Shown: positions 6,907 through 13,974 of the stretch, piece after piece
Position numbering within the stretch: the first letter of the stretch is position 1
Layout: each line of letters begins with the position of its first letter
Origin: Bacteroidetes bacterium UBA7368
Lineage (GTDB): Bacteria; Bacteroidota; Rhodothermia; Rhodothermales; UBA10348
NCBI GenBank assembly: GCA_002469915.1
Contig: DKOG01000250.1
Coordinates: 1-13,974 of the forward strand
Reading direction: 5' to 3'
Length of the DNA: 13,974 nucleotides
The notes under the pieces: model-generated
What the model saw: only the letters and a program-made list of their open reading frames with translations
Told to the model about the DNA's origin: nothing
Database searches by the model: none
Made by a program: the position numbers and the translations under genes

Positions 6907-7702
6907 GAATGACATCCAATTCAGCATCCTGATGCTCAACCCACTCATTCGCCTGGGTTAGCATTGCTTCTAACTGCTCGTCGCTGCGCGAAGGATCATG
7001 GTGAAAAAGGACTAACTGTCTGACGTTAGCCTTGATGGCAAAGGAGCAAGCCTGCTCAAAAGAGCTGTGGCCCCAACCCTTCTTTTCCTGCATTTCAGCA
7101 TCGGTGTACTATGCATCGTGAATCAGCACGTCAGCACTTGATGTAAAATCCACTAATCGATGCATTTCGTCGCTTTGCACGTCCGCAGGTAGCTCATTAT
7201 CCGTCATATAAACCCAGTCACCATCATCACGGGTAACTCGGAAACCAAAACAAGCTCCCTCGTGAAGCATATTCACTTCAGTACACGTCACGCCAAACAG
7301 ATCGAAGGCTGACTGATAGTCCTGCGAACCACAGACTATGTTCGCCTTCAACTCATTTCGGGTTATCGGAAAACGAACCCCATCCATCTGGCCTAGCACA
7401 GCATCAGACACAGTCGCACCTTCATCGTTCAAAAAGATAATTTTCACGTCGGGATCCATGATGGGACGAAAAAACGGAAAACCTTGAATATGATCCCAAT
7501 GCACGTGAGACAGCAAGAAGTAAAACACGTGGGGCTTGGCAAAGGTTTGTTGACCTAATACCCTAAGCCCCGATCCTGCATCTAAAACCAGCGTATGGGT
7601 CTCATCCAGCGATAAAGAAATACAGGACGTATTGCCACCGTATCGCGCGGTTTCGCTGCCAGGAGTTGGAATGGAGCCTCTTACGCCCCAAAAATGCATC
7701 AT
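6881..7702 (-). pseudogene. MBL-fold metallo-hydrolase interrupted by in-frame TAG
   Basis: The minus-strand frame from ATG 7700-7702 to the TAG at 6881-6883 encodes a complete metallo-beta-lactamase fold hydrolase of the MHFWGVRGSIPTPG type, except for one TAG at 7109-7111. Before the stop are GSIPTPG, RYGGNTSC, the metal motif HVHWDH (nt about 7505-7490), a histidine in NMLHEGACFGF, YMTDNE and ADVLIHDA. After it the frame continues without shift as YTDAEMQ, KKGWGHSSFEQA and VLFHHDPSRSDEQL, which close the fold and supply late active-site histidines. Relatives typically read HDAQYT here, so a CAG-to-TAG change explains the break. The truncated product would lack the C-terminal 75 residues. 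A TTG at 7732 would add ten residues at the N-terminus. TAG ends at least four other genes here, so recoding is unlikely. A sequencing error or recent nonsense mutation is most likely. Confidence 0.85.
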
Positions 7703-7806
7703 ATACGTTGAGTGCTGTCTCGTTACGGTCAAGATACTCGAAAGGAATCACTGAATCTTATATCCTGGTTCGAGACCCGCTAGAAACCACGATTGCACAA
7801 GACGTT

Positions 7807-7832
7807 GTGGGGGCGCCGGGAGGCGCCCCCAC
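7807..7832 (-). terminator. GC-rich hairpin after the lipoprotein gene
   Basis: An 11-bp perfect inverted repeat (7807-7817 with 7822-7832) with loop GGGA lies 10 nt past the lipoprotein stop on the minus strand. The stem is very GC-rich, but no T-run follows on the minus strand, so it is a probable rather than certain terminator. It also separates this gene from the hydrolase. Confidence 0.6.
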
Positions 7833-7841
7833 GGCCTTTAT

Positions 7842-8360
7842 TTACTTAATCCGCTCGAAATAGGCGATATCCTCCTCCATAAAGTCCTCATCATTCAGAT
7901 GAGCACGAACGTATTTTCGCACATCCTTGGATCGCGTCATTTCTGACATCGCATCTCGATAATGCCTGTTCCGAATGCCTTGGACGGCCAGCCGGTCATC
8001 GCCTTCAAAAGCGTATCGATAGAAAAACCATTCCGTCTCATCCTCCTCACAGTTAATGCATCGGATATTGGTAAACATATAGTCCTTCAGTTCTGTCGAA
8101 AAAGCCCTAATCCGCATGGTATCAGCGGCGGCTTCTTCATCCTCATCCTCTTCCTTCCACTCCATGTAGTATTCCGTGTCATTGAATGCCCAAATCGTAA
8201 TGATTGAGGCCTCCTGCTCGTCGTCCAGAGCCATCCATTCGCCGAGTAAGCGCTCGTCGATCGGTACATCGTTTGCGTCACTAAGAGGTACCAGGGCTCC
8301 TTCACATCCGGCTATAAAAACCGTTCCGATGATGAAAAGACGTGTAAAGACAGATTTCAT
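7842..8360 (-). CDS. Small acidic lipoprotein of unknown function
   Basis: I do not recognise this 172-residue protein at family level. It starts at the ATG 8358-8360 (MKSVFTRLF), followed by a hydrophobic stretch and a lipobox FIAGC with Cys19, so it should be a membrane-anchored lipoprotein exported across the inner membrane. The mature part is beta-rich near LLGEWMALDDE and WAFNDTEYYMEW, a pattern that recalls small lipocalin-like bacterial lipoproteins. A strongly acidic run (KEEDEDEE, about 69-76) follows. A CINC pair (Cys101 and Cys104) could bind metal or form a disulfide. The C-terminus (about 130-172) is charged and helical. It is a single gene flanked downstream by a GC-rich hairpin. 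A weak promoter-like TTG, 20-nt spacer and TGGATTCG lies upstream. Confidence 0.75.
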   Translation of the reverse strand: MKSVFTRLFIIGTVFIAGCEGALVPLSDANDVPIDERLLGEWMALDDEQEASIITIWAFNDTEYYMEWKEEDEDEEAAADTMRIRAFSTELKDYMFTNIRCINCEEDETEWFFYRYAFEGDDRLAVQGIRNRHYRDAMSEMTRSKDVRKYVRAHLNDEDFMEEDIAYFERIK

Positions 8361-8599
8361 TAGAGTAGTCCGCCCGTTTGGGCATTAGTGAAACGAATCC
8401 ACTCTTAAAGCCGCATTGAAACAACACTTGGTGACCGTTAAACGGATTGCCTAAAAAGGAAAGAGGAATCAGCGATGTAACCTAGGTCGAAATCAATCCT
8501 GATGGCATTCTTCCGACATAGATTGAGCTAACCATGTCTGGTCGATTTCGCCCTCCAATAAGTAATTTGTGTTCAATGTTGAAATCTCTGAAAAGGGAC
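8361..8599. other. Intergenic region without a supported gene
   Basis: This stretch separates the lipoprotein gene from the tRNA-Asn promoter. I see only short palindromes (ACCTAGGT near 8480, CCGTTAAACGG near 8437) and a 36-codon ATG frame starting at 8534, none convincing. The lipoprotein promoter is presumably at its left end. Confidence 0.5.
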
Positions 8600-8630
8600 T
8601 TGCTCAAGGTCTCACATCACGGTATATTTG
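8600..8630 (+). promoter_or_regulatory. Bacteroidota-type promoter for tRNA-Asn
   Basis: TTG at 8600-8602, a 20-nt spacer and TATATTTG at 8623-8630 match the Bacteroidota housekeeping pattern (TTG at -33, TAnnTTTG at -7) exactly. Transcription would begin near 8636, about 25 nt before the tRNA. Confidence 0.7.
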
Positions 8631-8634
8631 GGGC

Positions 8635-8656
8635 CGCTCAATAATTTGTTTGAGCG
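8635..8656 (+). other. Hairpin in the tRNA-Asn 5' leader
   Basis: CGCTCAA (8635-8641) pairs perfectly with TTGAGCG (8650-8656) around an 8-nt AT-rich loop. It begins at the predicted transcript start and ends 4 nt before the mature tRNA. It could be a 5' leader stem removed by RNase P; this role is inference. Confidence 0.4.
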
Positions 8657-8660
8657 AAAT

Positions 8661-8735
8661 TCCTCGGTAGCTCAGTGGTAGAGCATTCGGCTGTTAACCG
8701 AAATGTCGTAGGTTCAAATCCTACCCGGGGAGCCA
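8661..8735 (+). tRNA. tRNA-Asn (anticodon GTT)
   Basis: A full cloverleaf is readable. Acceptor TCCTCGG pairs with CCGGGGA (one G-U), and the D-stem is GCTC/GAGC. The anticodon stem TTCGG/CCGAA encloses CTGTTAA with anticodon GTT at 8693-8695. The variable loop is ATGTC and the T-arm is GTAGG-TTCAAAT-CCTAC. Discriminator G and an encoded CCA end it at 8735. It stands alone, with its own promoter and a hairpin 5 nt downstream. Confidence 0.97.
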
Positions 8736-8739
8736 ATAT

Positions 8740-8773
8740 TGAAGTCCAACGAGCTCCAACTCGTTGGACTTCA
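8740..8773 (+). terminator. Terminator-like hairpin after tRNA-Asn
   Basis: A perfect 14-bp inverted repeat (8740-8753 with 8760-8773) with loop CTCCAA starts 5 nt after the tRNA CCA end. The following bases (TGCGTTTATGG) are only mildly T-rich, so termination is likely but not canonical. Confidence 0.7.
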
Positions 8774-8822
8774 TGCGTTTATGGACCTTTGATTCGTGAA
8801 AATCAGCGCTAAACGCTCTATC

Positions 8823-8862
8823 AGGTGCCTAAATTCCAGTTTGCGAATGGCCAGAGGCACCT
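8823..8862 (-). terminator. Weak hairpin after the TonB receptor gene
   Basis: AGGTGCCT (8823-8830) and AGGCACCT (8855-8862) are inverted repeats separated by 24 nt, just past the receptor stop. The long loop and missing T-run make this a weak terminator candidate. Confidence 0.3.
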
Positions 8863-8872
8863 CGTCTGACGG

Positions 8873-10951
8873 TTACCAGCTCAACTGGAACCCTACGGAA
8901 ATCGTTCTCAATGATGCCGGAAACAAGAACGTAGTTTCAGATCCTCCAGGATCCTGATACGCCGTAGTACTGTACGATTTATCCAACAAGTTGAAGGCAT
9001 CAAACGTTAGGCGATATGCATCTTTAGCATAGCTGATTCGGGCATCTACTACCGCGTAATCATCCATTAAGCTTGTATTGGCATCGTCGATATACATTTT
9101 GCGATTGCCCCGTAGAGTGAGGCTCGCCATCCATGGACCTACCTCCTTCTGAAGTCCGCCACTAAAAGAATGTAATGGAATCGCTTTAACTGCATTTCCC
9201 TTGTTCTCACCAATCAGATAGGTCACATCCTGGAGCGTGTAATTCAGAAAGACGGACCCAAGGTCCTCATCCGCCATGTTTAGACCGACTTCGAGGCCTT
9301 GGTGCCGACTTTCACCAATATTGATGTTGGAAAAGGTATCAAACGAAAAATCGATTTCGTCCTTCATATCCAAACGATACGCTGAAGCACTGAGCATAGC
9401 AGAAAGGCCCTGAGCAGTCGATAACCTGTGATAGAAACCAACTTCGTAGTTAATTCCGTACTGAGGATTCAACCCTGCATTAGCGATTTGAATCGAGTAA
9501 GGTGGAAACGGTACCGGAAACGCCCGTAAGTCATAAAGCTGATCTAACGTCGGTGCTTTAAATGAACGTGAAGAGCTGACGTAGACGTTTCCGACTTGAC
9601 TCGAAGAAGAGACATACCGGTAATTAACTCCCAATTTCGGGCTCACAGCAACATGAGTGGCACCTTCTCTAGCCTCCGAAAGGCCTTCAACTTCATCAAA
9701 CGTGTCTTCGATCCGGTCCACCCTTCCTCCTACAGACACCTTGAGTTTGCTTGTCGGATACAGGTCTAAATGAAGATAACCAGCCAGTCCATCACGACTC
9801 GCGCTTCCATCTGAGAGTTCAGGACGATTCTCGCCGGTAGCAGAGGCATACGCATCCTCAATTCCACCCGTAGCAATTTGCAAATAACGAGAATCTAGCC
9901 CGGCGGAAAAAGCATCCGCTCCAATAACCAACTTATGCGCTATAGGCAGGGGCAATTGCAGATCTGCTAGCCGCATGGTCGCGCGCGTACCCAATGCGTC
10001 CACTTGTCTTTCTTGAGTGTCAGCGAAGTCAGCACTGAGCGGTAATGTGCGAACAAAATCGTGATTTCGATACTCAGAAGATGTAGAGACTTCGATCACG
10101 CCAAGTACCGTGTTAATATCTGCTTCCACCGACAAACGAACGGTCTCTTCAGAACCCGTGTCAAATTGAAAGAACGGAAGACTATATGAGCGGTCTTGCG
10201 AACCATCGCTGGATCGTAGCGGACCTGGCGTTTCGTATTCACGAATATTCACTGCTGCGGATGCTCTAACGGTAGCTCTAGAGGTATTTAGCACCTCTCC
10301 CTCGCCCTGAGCCGTCCATGAGGACCGAGTACTGTGATCCCTGTATCCATCAACTGCCCGGTATGAGGCAGCAGCTGTGTATTTTTTGGTTTGAATAGAC
10401 ATCTGGCCATTCAAAAGACCGGAGCTGCCAATACTACCGGATAGTTGGCGATTGATTGTTTCGACAGGTGCTGTTCGGACATTAATAACGGCCCCAATGG
10501 CTGCGTCACCATAAAGAGAGGATGCACCTCCTCTCAACACTTCTACACTAGTAGAGGCATTGGCTAGCATCTGATCCCAGTTAACTAAGCCATTCTCGAT
10601 GGTATTAATGGGACGTCCATTAATCAGCACGACAACGTATTCGGCTTCTCCACCACCGTAAAAGCCTCGTGTTACGGCTTGCGGAGAAAAGCCCATTCCA
10701 TCAACATCCAAAAACGTGAGTCCTGGGAGGTAATTCAGTGCATCTGAAAAGCTTCTGGTTGGAATCGAAGCCAATTGCCTCGCATTGAGCACGGAAACAC
10801 CAACCGTAGAAGTCGAAAGAGCAGACTCTACGCGCTCAGCGATAACGACAACAGGGTCCAGCGTCACGGTACGCAGAGAATCCGCATTCTGGGCTTGGAC
10901 ATTGGCACTCAAGAATCCTGAAAGTAACAGGATACACGTCAAATTTTTCAT
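8873..10951 (-). CDS. TonB-dependent outer-membrane receptor
   Basis: The 692-residue product has a signal peptide (residues 1-20, ending NVQA), then a possible TonB box region (TLDPVVVIAERVE, 30-42) and a plug domain at about 45-160. The plug carries SFSDALNYLPGL, AVTRGFYGGGEAEYVVVLINGRP and the conserved EVLRGGASSLYGDAAIGAVINVRT. The rest is a 22-strand-type beta barrel ending in FQLSW, with a terminal aromatic residue. The length and the direct start of the plug mean there is no N-terminal carboxypeptidase-regulatory-like domain, as in siderophore, haem or cobalamin receptors rather than SusC-type glycan importers. The ligand is not identifiable. It has its own promoter-like element and is not adjacent to a SusD, HmuY or transporter gene. 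Confidence 0.92.
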   Translation of the reverse strand: MKNLTCILLLSGFLSANVQAQNADSLRTVTLDPVVVIAERVESALSTSTVGVSVLNARQLASIPTRSFSDALNYLPGLTFLDVDGMGFSPQAVTRGFYGGGEAEYVVVLINGRPINTIENGLVNWDQMLANASTSVEVLRGGASSLYGDAAIGAVINVRTAPVETINRQLSGSIGSSGLLNGQMSIQTKKYTAAASYRAVDGYRDHSTRSSWTAQGEGEVLNTSRATVRASAAVNIREYETPGPLRSSDGSQDRSYSLPFFQFDTGSEETVRLSVEADINTVLGVIEVSTSSEYRNHDFVRTLPLSADFADTQERQVDALGTRATMRLADLQLPLPIAHKLVIGADAFSAGLDSRYLQIATGGIEDAYASATGENRPELSDGSASRDGLAGYLHLDLYPTSKLKVSVGGRVDRIEDTFDEVEGLSEAREGATHVAVSPKLGVNYRYVSSSSQVGNVYVSSSRSFKAPTLDQLYDLRAFPVPFPPYSIQIANAGLNPQYGINYEVGFYHRLSTAQGLSAMLSASAYRLDMKDEIDFSFDTFSNINIGESRHQGLEVGLNMADEDLGSVFLNYTLQDVTYLIGENKGNAVKAIPLHSFSGGLQKEVGPWMASLTLRGNRKMYIDDANTSLMDDYAVVDARISYAKDAYRLTFDAFNLLDKSYSTTAYQDPGGSETTFLFPASLRTISVGFQLSW

Positions 10952-10977
10952 AGCTCAAAGGAATAGTTGAATCGTCG

Positions 10978-11009
10978 CAAAGGTACGAACCGATACAAGG
11001 CGAGGACAA
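10978..11009 (-). promoter_or_regulatory. Bacteroidota-type promoter for the TonB receptor
   Basis: On the minus strand, TTG (11009-11007), a 21-nt spacer and TACCTTTG (10985-10978) match the -33/-7 Bacteroidota pattern. Transcription would start about 20 nt before the receptor ATG. This suggests the receptor is transcribed independently of the upstream acyl-CoA dehydrogenase gene. Confidence 0.65.
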
Positions 11010-11025
11010 TTAAATCGGAAAGCGA

Positions 11026-12168
11026 CTATTTGAGAATAGCCTTGGAAATAACCAAGCGCTGGACCTGATTGGTACCCTCATAAATCTGGCACAGTTTCAC
11101 GTCCCTCATGATCTTTTCGACTGGAAAATCACGAGAGTAACCATCTCCACCCATAACCTGCACGGCATCAATAGCTACTTTCATCGCTACGTCTGAAGCA
11201 TACATTTTGGACATGGCAGACAGTTTGTTCAACGCTCGGTCTCCATTGTCATACGCCCAAGCTGCTCTCCAAGTTAGCAAGCGAGCGGCCTCCAGTTCTG
11301 TTGCCATATCAGCCAACATAAAAGCAATGGCCTGGTTGGCCGTAATCGGTTTACCAAACTGGATACGATTTTTCGCCCACGCCATAGAGGTTTCGTAAGC
11401 CGTTCTACCCGCTCCCAATGCCAGTGCTGCAACTCCTGTTCTGGTGCGATCAAACGTCTTCATGGCCAGAATAAAACCACGCCCCTCGCCTCCGATACAA
11501 TTCTCTAGAGGTATCTCAACATCGGTGTATTTGATTTCATTTTGTACGGAAGCATTCTGTCCCATTTTCCGCATGCGTGAAATCACTTCTACACCAGGAG
11601 CATCCGTAGGTACAATGAATGCCGTTAGGCTACGGGCTCCGCGTTCTGGATCTGCTAGGGCGAAGACCGTGTGATAGGCAGCCACTTCACCGTTGGTGAT
11701 GAATCGCTTGTGGCCATTTATAATGTACTTATCCCCTTTTTTCAACCCCGTTGTCTTGATGTTAGCCACATCTGAACCCGCATTAGGCTCGGTTAGCGCG
11801 TAGGCCGCTACCCCTTTTCGCTCAATCAACTCGCCAAAGACGCGCTTTTTCTGCTCTTCGGATCCTCCTACAATCAGCGGGGTCAAGGCCAGCGAGTTAG
11901 CATCAATACAAATGCCGATTCCAATGCATCCGGCGCCTAGTTCTTCCGAAGCGAGTGCTCCTTCGAGGATATTATGTCCAGGACCGCCATATTCCGACGG
12001 AACAGGACCATTAATAATGCCCTCATCATATGCTGCCCGCACTACTTCCCACGGAAACTCACACGATTCATCGTATTTCGCACGCACAGGGACGATAAAG
12101 CGATCGCTAAAGTCACGATGTTTTTCAATAATCCCTTGTTGATGGGCATCCAGCGAAAAATCAATCAT
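11026..12168 (-). CDS. Acyl-CoA dehydrogenase
   Basis: This 380-residue flavoenzyme matches the usual length of short/medium-chain acyl-CoA dehydrogenases, which oxidise acyl-CoA to trans-2-enoyl-CoA using FAD and pass electrons to electron-transfer flavoprotein. The N-terminal helical domain is followed by the first family signature ALTEPNAGSD (124-133), the FAD/substrate region WAFITNGE-like KRFITNGE (154-161), RIQFGKPI (268-275), and the second signature VMGGDGYSRDFPVEKIMRD (338-356). Glu364 in IYEGTNQVQR is at the catalytic base position of medium-chain enzymes. The start ATG 12166-12168 is preceded by GGAG six bases upstream, the clearest ribosome binding site in the window. The exact substrate chain length cannot be read. 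It ends in TAG, 74 bp before the receptor gene. Confidence 0.95.
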   Translation of the reverse strand: MIDFSLDAHQQGIIEKHRDFSDRFIVPVRAKYDESCEFPWEVVRAAYDEGIINGPVPSEYGGPGHNILEGALASEELGAGCIGIGICIDANSLALTPLIVGGSEEQKKRVFGELIERKGVAAYALTEPNAGSDVANIKTTGLKKGDKYIINGHKRFITNGEVAAYHTVFALADPERGARSLTAFIVPTDAPGVEVISRMRKMGQNASVQNEIKYTDVEIPLENCIGGEGRGFILAMKTFDRTRTGVAALALGAGRTAYETSMAWAKNRIQFGKPITANQAIAFMLADMATELEAARLLTWRAAWAYDNGDRALNKLSAMSKMYASDVAMKVAIDAVQVMGGDGYSRDFPVEKIMRDVKLCQIYEGTNQVQRLVISKAILK

Positions 12169-12234
12169 TGCGTTCTCCAGTAGTCGAGATATTGGCTCTT
12201 TAAAGTACTGATATTCTACACATAGGAGCTTTTA

Positions 12235-12252
12235 GGTTTTGTCAGCAAAACC
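12235..12252. repeat. Short inverted repeat between divergent genes
   Basis: GGTTTTG (12235-12241) and CAAAACC (12246-12252) form a perfect 7-bp hairpin with loop TCAG in the 225-bp divergent region between the dehydrogenase and the symporter. It could be an operator for the dehydrogenase; this is speculative. Confidence 0.3.
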
Positions 12253-12347
12253 CGCTTTTCTCGGATTCCAACGGATATTCATCGTAAAAAACCTTTTTCT
12301 GTTTCATGAAACTGAATCTCCCGACGGAAACTGTCCATTAAGTACGT

Positions 12348-12355
12348 TACATTTG
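12348..12355 (+). promoter_or_regulatory. Possible -7 element for the symporter
   Basis: TACATTTG at 12348-12355 is an exact TAnnTTTG match, 38 nt before the symporter ATG. No proper TTG lies at the expected -33 distance (only a CTG, with a short 14-nt spacer), so the assignment is moderate. Confidence 0.45.
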
Positions 12356-12393
12356 TCCGATTCCGAACTGACATCTCACCCGGTTTTCCCAAC

Positions 12394-13974
12394 ATGCTTT
12401 TTTCTACTCTAGACTACATTGTTTTTGCTCTCTACGGAGCGGTGATCATCGGGCTTGGCCTCTGGGTATCCAGAGAAAAAGATGGTCATCAGAAGGATAC
12501 CAGTGACTATTTCCTAGCTAGCAAGAGCTTGCCTTGGTGGGCCATTGGGGCCTCGCTCATCGCAAGTAATATTTCGGCAGAGCAGTTTATTGGGATGTCC
12601 GGTTCCGGTTTTCGCGTTGGATTAGCGATCGCGTCCTACGAGTGGATGGCGGCCATAACCCTGTTGGTCATTGCTTATTGGTTTCTCCCAATCTATCTCG
12701 AGAAGGGCATTTTCACGATGCCCCAGTTTCTCGAAAAACGATATGATTCAAGAGTTCGAACGCTTTTAGCCATTTTCTGGCTCCTCGTCTATGTATTTGT
12801 GAACCTAACCAGCGTGCTCTACCTCGGAGCCCTAGCGATGGAAGGAATCATGGGCGTTCCACTATGGTCAGGCATTGCCGGCTTAGCTGCCTTTGCTGCT
12901 GTCTATAGCCTGTATGGAGGCCTGAAGGCTGTTGCTTGGACCGATGTTGTTCAAGTAGTCGTCTTAGTGGGTGGTGGTCTTCTAACTACCTATTTAGCAC
13001 TTGATGCCTACGGCGCTGGCGCCGGATCTATTGCTGGATTTATCAAATTGGTTAAAGAAGTCCCAGGCCATTTCAATATGGTACTATTCCCGGGCGAGTT
13101 GATGTACCAAGATTTGGAAGCGGGACAGCTCGTTACCAAAGATGCCTACGCGTTGTTACCCGGTTTAGGTGTACTGCTTGGCGGTATGTGGGTAGCCAAC
13201 TTGTTCTATTGGGGATGTAACCAATACATCATTCAACGCGCTCTTGCAGCGAAGAGCTTGAAAGAAGCGCGACGCGGTTTGGCTTTTGCAGGCTACTTGA
13301 AGCTCCTTCTTCCAATGATCGTTGTCATTCCTGGAATTGTCGCCTTTGCATTAGACGCCCCTCTCGAGCGCGGCGATCAGGCTTATCCTTGGCTCCTAGC
13401 CACCTACGTAGGTCCCGGTCTGCGTGGATTAGCGTTTGCGGCTCTTGCGGCAGCTATCGTCTCGTCGTTAGCGTCTATGATGAACTCTACGGCCACGATC
13501 TTTACGATGGACCTCTATAAGAACCTCGTCAATACCGAAGCGTCAGAAACCAAGCTGGTCAATATTGGCCGAATGGTAGGACTTTTCGCTATCATCATTG
13601 GTGCTCTGATGGCACCTCAGCTCGCTGCTCTCGATCAGGCGTTCCAGTACATTCAAGAATACACTGGATTTATTTCTCCGGGCGTATTAGCCATCTTCGT
13701 GATGGGCTTATTCTGGAAAAAAGCGACCCCGAATGCTGCAATGGTCTCGGCCGTTCTAAGTATTCCCTTATCTGCTGGCATGAAAGTGCTCGCCCCTGCC
13801 GTGCCGTTCCTGAACCGAATGGGATACGTCTTTATCATTTCAGTGGTCTTGATCGTAGTCATTTCCTTATTTGAAGGAAAAGGCGCTGACCATGACAATG
13901 CAATTGACCATAAGACAAGCAAAGCGGAATCCGATCCCGTATTCAACGGACTCTCCTTCGGTATTCTCGGCATT
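12394..13974 (+). CDS. vSGLT-like sodium/sugar symporter, 3' end outside window
   Basis: From ATG 12394 the frame is open to the window edge, giving 527 residues of an SLC5/SSS-family Na+/solute symporter, an inner-membrane protein with many hydrophobic helices. It follows the Vibrio Na+/galactose transporter closely from memory: SAEQFIGMSGSGF (61-73), IASYEWMAAITLL (79-91), VNLTSVLYLGALAME (136-150), the YGGLKAVAWTDVVQV block, ANLFYWGCNQYIIQR (268-282), AAIVSSLASMMNSTATIFTMDLYK (nt 13447-13518) and FQYIQEYTGFISPG (417-430). Residues matching the sugar site of that protein are Gln64, Glu83, Asn269, Lys303 and Gln421, with Tyr272 as the inner gate. SSLASMMNS carries Na+-site serines. A sugar substrate, galactose or glucose, is therefore likely. 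The missing part is probably only the last helix or two. It diverges from the acyl-CoA dehydrogenase. Confidence 0.93.
   Translation, partial: MLFSTLDYIVFALYGAVIIGLGLWVSREKDGHQKDTSDYFLASKSLPWWAIGASLIASNISAEQFIGMSGSGFRVGLAIASYEWMAAITLLVIAYWFLPIYLEKGIFTMPQFLEKRYDSRVRTLLAIFWLLVYVFVNLTSVLYLGALAMEGIMGVPLWSGIAGLAAFAAVYSLYGGLKAVAWTDVVQVVVLVGGGLLTTYLALDAYGAGAGSIAGFIKLVKEVPGHFNMVLFPGELMYQDLEAGQLVTKDAYALLPGLGVLLGGMWVANLFYWGCNQYIIQRALAAKSLKEARRGLAFAGYLKLLLPMIVVIPGIVAFALDAPLERGDQAYPWLLATYVGPGLRGLAFAALAAAIVSSLASMMNSTATIFTMDLYKNLVNTEASETKLVNIGRMVGLFAIIIGALMAPQLAALDQAFQYIQEYTGFISPGVLAIFVMGLFWKKATPNAAMVSAVLSIPLSAGMKVLAPAVPFLNRMGYVFIISVVLIVVISLFEGKGADHDNAIDHKTSKAESDPVFNGLSFGILGI

Noticed and set aside
7091..7111. 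TAG recoded as an amino acid
   Set aside because: TAG is the normal final stop of the HmuY-like, sulfatase, DUF5916 and acyl-CoA dehydrogenase genes and also ends the hydrolase frame itself, so genome-wide reassignment is unlikely.
7760..7790. A T-arm-like GGTTCGAGACC between the hydrolase and lipoprotein genes
   Set aside because: No acceptor or anticodon arms can be folded around it, so it is not a tRNA or a recognisable tRNA fragment.
8534..8644. A 36-codon ATG frame (MSGRFRPP...) upstream of tRNA-Asn
   Set aside because: It overlaps the tRNA promoter, has no ribosome binding site or recognisable motif, and ends in the leader hairpin.
13653..13973. A minus-strand frame at the right edge
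   Set aside because: It is antisense to the symporter frame, which carries conserved helices and sugar-site residues.
1..13974. Insertion sequences, CRISPR arrays, phage or toxin-antitoxin genes
   Set aside because: I looked for transposase motifs, spaced direct repeats and small paired genes on both strands and saw none.

Overview
The window looks like a chromosomal segment of a marine or aquatic member of the Bacteroidota/Rhodothermota/Balneolota lineage. Three things suggest this: the gene families present (a TonB-dependent receptor, a DUF5916 outer-membrane protein, a HmuY-like protein, a lipoprotein sulfatase and a vSGLT-like symporter); the lack of strong Shine-Dalgarno sequences before most genes; and promoter-like elements matching the Bacteroidota form (TTG, a 20-21 nt spacer, then TAnnTTTG) before tRNA-Asn and the TonB receptor. 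No finer assignment is possible from sequence reading alone.

Layout. A 5'-truncated DUF885 family gene (+, to 1415) converges on a two-gene minus-strand group, a HmuY-like secreted protein (1423-1983) and a phytanoyl-CoA dioxygenase-like protein (2057-2863). A sulfatase lipoprotein gene (+, 2875-4317) diverges from the dioxygenase across only 11 bp. Next come a terminator hairpin and tRNA-Leu(CAG) on the minus strand (4349-4466), then a DUF5916 outer-membrane protein (+, 4636-6852). This converges on a metallo-beta-lactamase fold hydrolase (-, 6881-7702) across an 18-bp perfect hairpin. The hydrolase reading frame is broken by one in-frame TAG. A small acidic lipoprotein (-, 7842-8360), tRNA-Asn(GTT) (+, 8661-8735), a TonB-dependent receptor (-, 8873-10951) and an acyl-CoA dehydrogenase (-, 11026-12168) follow. 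A sodium/sugar symporter (+, from 12394) runs off the right edge.

How the genes relate. Most are single-gene units separated by hairpins or convergent and divergent junctions, so this is not one pathway operon. A loose theme is envelope nutrient acquisition: sulfate ester removal, sugar/Na+ symport, TonB-dependent uptake and a HmuY-like protein. That link is inference. I found no insertion sequence, CRISPR array, phage gene or obvious undescribed multi-gene system. The points most worth a second look are the interrupted hydrolase, the HmuY-like/dioxygenase pairing, the DUF885 protein without its usual metal motif, and the compact divergent junction with a hairpin inside the sulfatase signal-peptide codons.
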